Assembly (NCBI GenBank): GCA_035578905.1
Contig: JAQJVL010000152.1
Coordinates: 620,001 to 684,000, forward strand
From: Stictocephala bisonia
Taxonomy: Eukaryota; Arthropoda; Insecta; Hemiptera; Membracidae
Length of the DNA stretch: 64,000 nt
Reading direction: 5' to 3'
The notes under the pieces are model-generated. The model worked only from the letters and a program-made list of their open reading frames with translations, made no database searches and was not told the DNA's origin. The position numbers were made by a program, and so were the translations under genes. Positions 26,501 through 38,500 of the stretch are shown piece after piece (positions within the stretch are counted from its first letter, which is position 1; the number at the start of each line of letters is the position of its first letter).

Positions 26501-29500
26501 AATTTCATCTGTATTTAGCCAATGTTCTGCAAGGCATGCAACAAAGTATTTGTTTTGACATAACAGGAGTTCCAGTTCTTCACATTTTTCCCTTAAACCT
26601 TGTATATTTATGAAGAAAATTTTAGCTAACTCTTGGTTTATGGTAGGTCACACTGATTTTTGTCAGGGTAAGCTGTAGCCCAACACTGGTATTTAGGCCT
26701 ATCTGGGTCAATTTCTTTCTGTTGACCTAATTTAAGGTTTGATCTAGACCTACTTGTTAAGAAACTTTTTGGGCTAGACCATTCTCCTGGTTTAAAGATT
26801 CGGTTGATCTAGTCTTTCTTACTTTGTTTGTGTACTTGAGACGAATACATTCTCTGGCCAAAAATCAGGAGAGTATATGTCACTGTAGTAATTGGATGGG
26901 ATGCCAACTTTAAATGATGAATATAACTCAGGATTTTTTGAATTAAGCTTTTCTACTGAGTAATCACCCATTTTACAGTTATTCAGAAAAGTTTTTAGAT
27001 CTTCACACTCAGTTCGAGCACTCAGCCTAGAAACAAACAAAAACCTCATTTTATCAGATGTTGTAAGGTTATGTTTCTCTGTAGATTTGCCAGTGATGAA
27101 CTGGTTCCTTTTCTTTGCATCCACTTCTCGGCCTAGATTGGGCCTAGCTTGAAATTTCAACCGGTCATCGTTATAAGCATCACTTTTGATTTTATTTTCT
27201 TCTCGTAGCTTTCTTCGTGACTTATACAGTTGAAATCCTTCATTACTTTCTCGATAAGAGCTTTTAATGTCCTTATTTTTATTATCCACGTACACTAGCT
27301 CATCCACAGAGACTGAGAGAATAGGCTTGGATGGGCTATTAAGATTAGGCCTATTATTGGATTCATTACTTCTATTATTATTAGTCAACGTTTTATTATT
27401 CGTGTTTTCTGTATTAGAAAATGTGTTTTTATCATGAAACATCAATCTACTTGCATATGACTGCCTCCCGTCACCTTTATAAGTCAAAATCTCACTGATG
27501 GCGTCAGCTTGATTATTTAATGATTGATGTAAATTATCATTGTCTTTTTTTAAGATACTATATTGTTCACTTATACCTTTTTGATTCTCACTCAGATGGA
27601 AGATTTGATCAGTTAATAATTGTATAGTGTCATTACAATATGACGTACTGTTCTTTTCAACTGAAATAGTTTGAATAGAAATATCTTTCACTTCAGGCAC
27701 TTTGAGGTTATGATGGCGGCACATGTAACACATCCATATAACTTTACTGCCTAGCGTTATAATGCAATCATACTCTTTTTCATCAATTCCAACACATTTA
27801 CTATGATACCATAACTGGCAATTTCCCTCACACAAAATCGCCTTACTATTTTTAGGAACATTTTTAACACAGGTTCCACACTTGAATTTGCTAGTCGGCG
27901 CCATCTGCTATTCCATTTTGAATCTATTCCATAGATTTGAATATACATGGTGATTCAAAACTATACAGCAATCTCTTGGGAACTCATGCTTTCCCAAGTA
28001 GGGGTTGTTCTGGGTAAGAACCAGAACAACCCTCTTCCCAAGGATTGTGGGTTCTTTAGAAGCTGCATACTAAAGAATACAACTGGGCTTAATGACTGGA
28101 TTTTTGTGATGTCAAGCAAGAAACACTAAGTCTCACTGTCTCTCATGGCCACAAATGAAACTGATGTTGTTGCAACTGCCTACCGGTACCACCTTGCCAC
28201 GCTATTTAAATGAACTAAAACTAAAGTTTTATAATTACATCTATTTATAATTTTAAATTACTTCTTCATTTAAGTTATAACATTATGTATAGTTTGTGTA
28301 AGAAAAATATACAGAATGTAAGACTGCTTAGTACAAATTGTAGTTAATGTTGGACCTTGCTGACAAGTTTGTTTTTTACTTAGCAAGGTCACAACAATTT
28401 TAAAATTATTTCAATAAACTATTCTATTCTATTCTAACTAGAACTGGACTGCTAAGAGTGGAGAAAAGCACCAAGTGTTTTCCTCTTAACTCACAATGGA
28501 ATAATATCGATTGACCATATAATGATCGACTATAAGAACATAAATTAAAGTTGTTGGTGCTTTCCTCTTAACCCACAATGGAATAATATCGATTGACCAT
28601 ATAATGATCGACTATAAGAACATAAATTAAAGATTTTGGTGCTTTCCTCTTAACTCACAATGGATTAATATCGATTGACCATATAATGATTGACTATAGG
28701 AATATAAATTAAAGTTGTTGGTGCTTTTCTCTTAACCCACAATGGAATAATATCGATTGACCATATAATGATCGACTATAAGAACATAAATTAAAGTTGT
28801 TGGTGCTTTCCTCTTAACCCACAATGGAATAATATCGATTGACCATATAATGATTGACTATAAGAATATAAATTAAAGTTGTTGGTGCTTTTCTCTTAAT
28901 ACTTGTAAAAGACGTTTGCACTACGGATTCCAAAAATATGACCTAATCAGCTAGATTCCTACTGTTTTCATGGTGGGATGTATACCCCCCAAATTGGTTT
29001 TGCTAACTGTTAAAGTTGGCATGTAAAGGCCACTGTTTCAAGGTGTGTCTTTCCAGTAGTATAAAGCCATTGGATATAACATCGTTTGTAGGACTTAACA
29101 ATAACTATAGTCTATACTTGGACCACTTGAATAAAGATAGCACCATGAGAGTTTATATGATTATTTGACAATACATAAGTTGCCATACACCCTTTGCCCT
29201 ATAACATCAACAAACCTATAGCCAAGGATATTTATCATCGGGTTTTTTTCCTATATCTTTTCCTAATGTGCAAGAACATCAACATTATATTTGAGAAAGA
29301 CTTTACTCATATAATAACTTTGCCCCACTCAAGCCCTCTGCATTAAAATTGCATATATTAGAAAACAGAACCTATGTTCTTTGATGTTTTTTTTGTTTTT
29401 TTCCCTGAAGAAGACGTTTTGGTTTAATAAGTTAGCTAAGACAGCTAGGAGATAATTTTCTGTTAGTTTACCTACCAGAATAGTTGTTCATTTACTGCCA

Positions 29501-32500
29501 CCTGTTAAGTATGAAGAGCTTTCTTGAGTAAGTATGTATGTTTATAGTAAAATGTACAAACAAAGTGAAATGAATTTCAGCACTTTTATTTACAAGATAT
29601 CTAATAGTTATCATCCCGGAAAGGCTTCCATACAACTGATTCATCTTTGCCAGGTTGCACTACACATTCAGTGTTTTCTAGCACACAATTAACTTTTCAA
29701 CAAATGTACTCTATATACCTGTGAAAGGAAAAGGTCTCTTGCTTTAACAGGCTGCAAAACACAAGCCAAACAAGTAACCAGATGGTCCAGGTGCTGAGGA
29801 CTGTGAGAGGAGATGGGCAGTTGGATGAAACTTGTGGCCCACTTGCTGACACCACCAGGACATCTGCAGTGCAATGGCTTTTTGCAATTACCACAGAAAG
29901 AAACTGTGTAAATTAATGTCTATCATGCAACTTTGTTATTAATTTTATTTATTAATGATATAGTTGATTGTGTAAAGAACAGTAAGGTCTTGTTGTATGC
30001 TGAGCATATAAAATTATTTAGAAAAATTAAAAATGTTGATGATTGCGAATTAATGCAGCAAATCTTGATCGTCTTATTGCTTGGAGTCAAATGGGTTTAA
30101 AATTTCATTCAGAAAAGTGTGTGGTAATGAGGTATACCATAAAAACACATAACATTGTTCTTTTTAATTATATGATGGAAAACACTATTTTAACTGTACA
30201 TTCCAAAATTAAAGATCTAGGTTTAATTTTGTATGTTAAGTTTTCTTTTTTAAAACATATTATTGAAGTCTGTAAAGCTGCCTATAAAACATTTGGTTTT
30301 TGTATAGCTCAAGTTATATGTTCAAACACATTTCCACGTTTAAATTTGTATATTCCACTTTAATAAGATCTAAGATTGAGTTTGGTTTTATAGTTTGGCA
30401 TCCTTATTATGCATATTAAACCAGAAATGGTTAAGCTAATTCAAATTAAATTTTTATGATTTTTATATTTAAATCATTTTGAGTTTATACTTTTCTTGTT
30501 TCTTATTCTGAATTATTGACCTTGTTGAATTGGATAGTCTGTGCAAGCCCCGGGTTGTAGGAATGTTAGTATTTTTTTTAAAAGCTGGGATGTGAGTGGA
30601 GTAGTGAGTTGTTAGCTCATATTAACTTTGCCATCCTCCGACCCTGAGCTAAACTAAGACCATTGTTTAGTCCTCATTTTGCTATTTCAACTCCAGGGAC
30701 AAAATCGTCCATTAATCTAATGATGAGGCTATACAATGTTCTTCCTCAAAATGTGGATCTGCTGTCGTCGACCTTAGATTTATTCAAACAACAGCTCAGT
30801 GGAATTATTGAGCAATAAATCACCTTTTAGTACAGTCCAGTTTATTTGTTGATTCTATTATATATGTAAATATTTATTTATTCTTGTTGTTTTTGTTATT
30901 GTTATATTTTCAGTGTTTGTTGAATTGTCGCTATTGTCTTGTATATTGTTAGATTGTTCTAATTGACGAAATGAATTAAATACTTTCCAGTTATGGACAT
31001 ATTTTTAGGGGGTAGTAAAAATAACTTGCACTTTGGGGAATATTAAAGTATTTTAAATATTTATTTATTTGCATGTTGCTATTTACATTTGTTATTTTTT
31101 GGATATATATTTATTACTGTATTTGCTTTGTTGTTATCAGTTGTTAAATGTATATTTATAATGCTTGCTTGTTGTCTAACATGTTTAGTAATTTAGGAAT
31201 AGTGCTACAATATAATTGGATATTTGTATCTGTTTTGTAGCAATGCAAATTGTATAAATAAATAAACTTACAGATTATAAACTAATACACCTACTTATTG
31301 AAGTCAAACAATATAAAACCAAATATGTAACTAATGTCTAAAGATAAAGTTCCAAATTAGTTTTGTATCAAGATACAAAGTTTTATTAAAACATACCCAT
31401 TGCTTTCTAGATTAAAAATAATATATAAAAGTAAAAGGAGTGTGCTAATTGGTCTCTCTTCTTCTATTATTCTGCCTTTGTTCTACAAATGATTTGACAT
31501 TGGCAGGGAAGAGTAATGAAATTAATAAACGTAATCCCTTGTCTTCGAATTGTTTTTATTTTTTTTATGAATTTAATGTATTATTTGCTTTTACAATTAC
31601 ACTGTGGCAAAGTATTATTTCTTGTTTATACAAGCACTTCTGGAAAATTTCTTTATCTTGTAGTCTTAATTTATTCACTATGATAGCAATCATCAAATGT
31701 GGGACTGATATGGATTACAAATAATACGAGTGAGATATTAACTATAATTACTTTTAATAATTAAAATACACTAAAAAATAATCAAATGAATATTTTTTTA
31801 TCATAAATTTTTATATAAAAAGCATGTTTTAAAAAATAGGAAATGTAAACCAACTTTCTTTTTAATAATAAATCAAATGTTAACATGAAACAATTGACAA
31901 TAATATATGAGGGCTGTCCAGAAAGTATATTACATTTTCATATAAAAGAAAGTAAAGGTGCAAGGGGACAAATTGTTTATATTTGATTGAAAGTGCCATT
32001 AAAATACTACTTTTATACATAGCCACCATACCATACAAATTCAAACACTTATCATAGCAGTAAACAAGCTTTGAAATTCCATCGTTATAAAATTCAGCCG
32101 CCTTAGACTTCAACCAGTTGGTCAAGCCTTCCCATATTTCTGCGCTGTCATTAAAGCGTGCTGCTAGCCATTTTTTCCTTGAAGGGAACAGATCATAATC
32201 GCTTGGAGAAAGGTCTGAAGTATATAGTTGATATGGGAAACACCTCCCATTTGATAGCATCAAGAAGTTCTCGAGAGTGATTTACCATGTGTGGTAGAGC
32301 ATTGTTGAACAAAAACAAAATTGTTTCAACTTTCCTCTATATTTGTTCTGAATTGCTCTTCTTAAATTTTCTTGAGTTTGACAATACCTTTCAGAATTAA
32401 ATGTTGTGCCACATTCAAATAAGTCAACATGAGCACACCTTTACTGTCACAAAACAACCACGCTATATTCTTCCTTGCTGACATTGTTTGCATGTATTTT

Positions 32501-35500
32501 CTTGTTTAATTGTGTGAATTTATGTAACCTCTCTGCATTGACTGCAGTTTGGTTACACAGATCTCATGTTTTACCCAAGCCTCGTCCCCAGTTAAGATTC
32601 AATCAAATAATGAGTACAATCTTCATTACTCTGTAAGACTCAAGAAATGTCAATAATGCAGCCTTTAGCTGATTCTTTTAACATTTTATTAAAATTATTG
32701 ATACCAACCTGGTATAAAATATGTGGTATCCACGTGTTTAAATAACAGTTTCATGCAATAAACTTTCTTGATCACAGTTGCAATATAAAAGATCACAGTT
32801 TCTTGATATTTATCGAAAATCTACAGAAAATTTTGTTGTTATGGACCTGCCATTTTCTTTAATCTTCTCATCGACTTTTGTAAAAATGTTGTCCGTCACT
32901 GTGCTTAGTCATTCACTTCGTTCTTCACTATACAATTTGTTCAGCCATTTTTAAATCTAATGAACCATTGGCGAGCTTAATCTTCAGAGATTATATTGTT
33001 TCCATAAACTTCACACTGTTGCCAGTAAATTTCTATTGATTTATGATTTTTGGCAAGCAAACGCCTTATTACAAATCATATCTCACAACTCACAGGATTT
33101 TCAATTAGGCTACTCATTTTAAACCTAGACAATAACAAATACGACTCAGCTAGCACAGTTGGATGCCAACTGAATATTTGAATGAGCCAATACTAAGATG
33201 GCCTCGCTAGCCCTGCTCCTGGTGACTACATATGTAAACATAATCTACTTTCAGGAAAGCCCTTGTATAATAAACATTTGTAACCACAACATCCATTACA
33301 TAAACGAGCAACAATATCTTAACTCATTTAGATTTTTTTTTTCAAATTATTTTCCGATTTTGAATGAATTGATTTTCACAGCACACATTCTCGTCCCTCC
33401 CTTTGCTGAAACTGTACATTCAGGATCTGAGTAAATATGAGAATGCAGTTTTAACCTTACTCTTTGGACTGATGATCAAGAATAACAGTTGTACAACTTT
33501 ACGGACTGTCTTTATTTTTAATTGAACATCAAGCAACACAAATATATTACAATATAAGCACAAAATGCACAAATATACTACAATAAAAGTACAAAATGCA
33601 CAAATATATCAAAATGCAAGCACAAAATGTACAAATATACTACAGTACAAGTACAAATTGCTCAAATTTAGCACAATGCAAGCACAAAATGCATAAATAT
33701 TTACAATATAAGAATGAAATGCACAAACCTTATTGTGATCGATTTCGGCAAACCACGCTCACCTTCTTTAAACCAGAGGGATTCATAAAAGAATCATAAA
33801 TGAAAGCCTGAAACTGGTAAGCAGATGGTGTTCCAGGGAAGGACTTTCAGTCAATTTTTCGGAAAAACCCATCATCTTGCCTTTACAAGAAAAAGAGATC
33901 TTGGAACACTGAGGGGTTTAAAAACAGAGTTACATTAAGACTTTCCGAGAAAGCTAAACAAGTCAGCTTGTCTAGAGGTAACCCATGATTTCAAGCTGAC
34001 TTGGAGCTATCATATTTCTACTATAATTAACAGAGCAAAGTGGGCACTTTTAGCGTCCAGGCTAAATTAGTTGGGTGATGAGGCCGCATATGGCTCGCTG
34101 GCTCTACGAGGTAGTCGTTTGCCCACAGATCTCCTATGTGGCTCTTGTGTGGTAGAACAAGGCTTGTCAGAGCTCAGAGAGTAAAAAGCTTGCTAGTCTT
34201 AGAATGGGTGTGTTTTCAAGCACACCTACAGCAACACTCAAAGTGCTGCTCAATTTACTACCATTTGACCTTCACCTTACAGTGGAGGCTAAGAAGGCAG
34301 CCTATAAACTGAATAGTATAGGCAAGTTCAAGAGAAGCAGATCTAAATCAGGCCACTAGTGAGCCATTGAAAATGAACTACACAGCAGAACATTGGACAT
34401 GGTACCAGATGTCATGGACACAACAATTGCATTCTCCAAACCTTACCTGGTCTTTCGAATACAGGGAAGACTTGAGACTAAGGATAGCTACAATCCCGCC
34501 ACCAACAGAAAGTATCTGATACACGGATGGTTCTGTCATGGAGGGCATGGCTGGGTATGGGGTCTACGGTCCCTCTACTGGGACTCGCCTATGTGGCAGT
34601 CTGGGGAGGTACTGTACGATCTACCAGGACGAGATCTTGTAACATTTTAATTTTTATTCTGGAATATAATTTAGTTTGGCAGAAAGGAAGAATTGAATAG
34701 TATTCAGATTGGCTTACAGGCCTGATCAACCCGTACCTTCACATCAGCTGGTTAATAAGCTTCAGCATCAGTTGGCCAAACAAGAAATTTGCTCTGCTTG
34801 CCTGTTAAACTTTGTTTGCTCCCAGACAGGCTTTACCATGCTAAGCCACTCATTCTCTCTCTTATGTTTGAAGCTTTTGCAGTTAGTTGGAAGTGTATCT
34901 CTCCATGAGACAAAGTTATCCTTTACCTTCACTGCTCCCTCCTTACTCATTACTGGATTTGCAAAGGTTAGGAATTTTAATATGCTTAAAATTTTACTAC
35001 CTTTCAGATTACCTTCACTGAATATATTAATACTTTTAAATGTATATTTTGAAAATTATTATATCGACCTCTTACCAAACTGCTGCTGAAGACAAGGTGG
35101 CGCCCTCTGTTAAAATTGTTTCTGAGCAATATTGTGACTTGGTTACCATGTGGAAAACCTAAATGCTCACACCCTAGACTGAGTGAGTTAGGACTGTTAT
35201 AATCTTTGCAGGGGCTAGCAAGACAAGTGAGGGGCAAATAGATCTGCATTATGTCAGTTATTCAAGCCGCTCTTAAAGGACTTGACTCCTGTCAATTCAC
35301 CTCAAGACTCACTTGGGAGTGTTTTCGAACTTTGTGTGCCTTGACCCGCCTCAATGATATTCAATTGAGATGGATTCCAGGGCACAGCGAACTCACAAGT
35401 AATGAAGAGGCTGACCTCCTAGATAAGATGGGAGTGAGTATTACATTTGTAGGGCCTGAACCAGTATGTGGCATTGGACTTAAAACTGCCAAGACTGAAA

Positions 35501-38500
35501 TACTAAACTTTGTGAGAAATCGCCACCAAAGTGGTTGGCAGTGGTTTCACGGCCAGATCTTTGCAAACTCTCTGGTGAGGAGACGCAACTCTACGCTGAC
35601 AAAATCACTCATCGTCATGAATTGGAAAGACTCAGGTTGGTAATTGCGTATATTACTGGACTCAGCAACTTCAGGAAACATTGGCAACTGTTCTCATTCT
35701 ACAGAGAAGACACAAGTTGTCGACTTAGTGGTGAGGCTATTGAATATGCCGAATATCTATTAACTGAGTGTGAAGCTCTGGAGCTCAGGAAAAGGATTAG
35801 CTCTCAGAAGACAAAATGGTAGCTACTCTGGAGAAAAAGATTTTAGAGCTGGCTAAGCCGCTTGGAATAGGTACCCCATTCTAGTAGGCAACAGGGGGGC
35901 ACAATAAACCTAAGGTTAATGTGCAATCTAGGAATGGCTGAACTTTCCTTCCCCTCAGTAAACTATGAAGTAGCAGATAAAATTAAGAACATTTAGTAAA
36001 AAACAAAGCACATAACACAATGACAAGCTCACCTCGTCAGTCTGCCACTAGGCCCGCGCAGTGCATGACGAGCCATCTTGTCAGTAATTCGCAATGTGTT
36101 AAAGTAGAATCTTATTTCAAAAGTACAAAAAGTCAGTAGTTTTTTTGTCTTCAAACCACAATAAAAAAAATTTATCGCTAAAATAAAAGTTAAGACGCAG
36201 AATTAAATGAGATGAAAATGGTATATAATTTTTAGAAATTGAATTAATATTGGATTCATATTAGAGATTCAAACTCGAGTACATTGCATTTTGAAACCGA
36301 CAGTAGTGTTACTCAAGAAAATCTGTACAGGCTCATTCTCACTTCAAACGAGTACTTCTTATATTTTATGTAACAGTTTTTTTACTCAAAATCTAAAGGC
36401 ATATACATGTTAATGCCCGATCTTTGATTTACCATTTTGATGAATTTTTAACAATTTTAATAATGATTTATTTGATCTTATATTTATATCAGACACTTGG
36501 CTGAAACCACATATTAACAATAAATCAGTCGAATTACCAGGCTGTCTTCATTGAAACGATCGTCTCCACAAGGGGAGGTGGAGGTGTAACCATCTACTCA
36601 AGTTTCACCTGTCTAGTTACATACTGCATGCCTCCGACACTTCTAGAGAAGAAAGGCCTGAATATATGTTCTTAGATATCAGCGTTAATGGAACGCATAT
36701 CCTTGCTAGTTTATGCTATAGAGCTCCAAATCTTCGTTATCTTTCTGAATTTGAGGAAGCCCTTCAAGTCCACATGGCTCACTACAGTCATGCTTTGATG
36801 GGGGACTTGAACTCTGACTTATTGGACATGTTACTTATGATCAAACTTAATTGACAACTATGTTGCACTCACGTAACATGACAATACTACAACTGGACGC
36901 CACTCATCACACTGCCACTGCAGACACTTGGCTTGACATCATAGCTGTCTCTGACCCGACACTAGTTGCACACCATGGACAACTCTCTGCTCCTGGTCTT
37001 TCAAAACACGATCTAATCTTTCTTGTTTATAAACTTCGCCCACCAAAGCCTAAGCCTAAATTCATTCAATATCGTAACTACGGTTTAATAAACCATCAAG
37101 CTTTATTGTCGGAAGCGGCAGTACTGCCATGGAATGAGGTTTTTCATCTAACAACATCAACTTAATGGTGGATAAATTCAACTTTCTTTTAACCAATCTT
37201 TTTGATGATCATGCTCCAATGATTAAAAAACGAGTTACTAAAGGACCAGCTCCTTTGCTTACTGATCATTTTTGCCATTTGCAAAAACAAAGAGACTCAG
37301 CTTTTCGTCGTGCTAAATGGACAAAATCTGCCCAGGACTGGGCTGTTTATAAAAATTTTATAGTTTATATAGTTTATGGGCTAATAAATAGAACCCAACA
37401 GCAAATAAATTCTAAGATCAGATTTTATTATATCCTTTTCTCAAAATCTTTCTACAAAAATATTACGGTCCAAACTTAAGGAGCTAAGAATCAGGAAATC
37501 CAAGCAGGAGCCCACCATTGCGTTTCACTTGAACTCTCTCAATGATTTCTTCGTTAATATCCCTCTTGCCATGATTGGTGCATGCAGTTATGTTACTGAG
37601 ATTGAGAATAACCCAACAGTGTTCCCCAACCATCAGTTTTATTTTGCACCTGTAACTGAGGCTGACGTGTTTAAAGCTGTCATGAGGATGTCCAGTGGCG
37701 CTGTCGAGGCTGACAGTATTCCCATCCGATTTATTAAAGATACACTACCAGTTACTCTCACTACTGTTGCCCATAATGACTAAAATATTTAATGTATCTT
37801 TAAAATCAGCTTCTTTTCCTGTTCTCTGGAAACATGCAGTAGTACGTCCATTGCAAAAATGATCCTCACCTGAAAATCTTTCTAACTTTTGGTTTATCGG
37901 TATACTTTCCGCCCTCTCCAAATGCCTTTAACGAGTCATACACCAACAATTTATATCGTATCTGGATCATAATCAAATTCTGTTCAAATATCAATCTGGC
38001 TTTCGTTCCAATCATAGTACTACTACTGCTCTTCTTAAGATCACTGATGACATTAGGCTAGCCATGGATAAGAGACACGTTACTATTCTAACTTTATTTG
38101 ATTTTTCAAAAGCTTTTGATTTTATCTATCATCCTTTACTTCTCATTAAATTTAAAATGGCTGGCTTCTCCGATGGTTGCGTTAACTGGGTTAAGTCATA
38201 TCTTACTGACCGACAGCACTTGTGAGTGCAGGAAATGCTGAGTCAAGAGTGGAGGCCCGTCACACGAGGGTTCCCCACGGCTCCGACCCTGGTCCTTTGT
38301 TATTTTCCCTTTACGTCAACAATATTACTGAAGTTATTTATCACGGTAAGTTCCACTTGTATGCCGACGATGTAAAAATATACTACCATTTTTCTATTAA
38401 AGATGCAAATGCTTCTGTATCTTTGATAAACAAGGACATTAACTCGATCACTATATGGACATTGAAACATGGACTAAAACTGAATGAGACTAAGACTCAA

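Larger units (their letters stand above)
23646..27950 (-). mobile_element. Nearly full-length LINE with PHD-finger ORF1
   Basis: Minus-strand order: ORF1 (27904-26819), ORF2 endonuclease (from about 26652), reverse transcriptase, C-terminal region, and a 3' tail built of atgtcttt-like repeats at 23646-23680. It looks like the CR1/jockey group because ORF1 has a PHD finger and ORF2 has an APE-type endonuclease but no RNase H. A short 5' leader may extend to about 28130. Confidence 0.85.
33800..35880 (+). mobile_element. Decayed LINE with RNase H domain, interrupted
   Basis: Frame pieces: W-C-S-R-E-G-L-S-V-N-F-S (late RT) near 33825 and V-C-P-Q-I-S-Y-V-A-L-V-W near 34110. The RNase H start is T-D-G-S-V-M-E-G-M-A-G-Y-G-V-Y near 34520. 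After a 602-bp insertion the RNase H resumes at 35251 (V-I-Q-A-A-L-K-G-L-D) with L-R-W-I-P-G-H-S-E-L-T-S-N-E-E-A-D near 35375. The end is L-L-T-E-C-E-A-L-E-L-R near 35760. RNase H inside the LINE points to the I/R1-like side of the LINE tree. Many stops. Confidence 0.75.

Noticed and set aside
34709..35089. Plus-strand 126-codon ORF
   Set aside because: It overlaps the exon-like minus-strand segment in the insertion and has no domain; likely a shadow frame.
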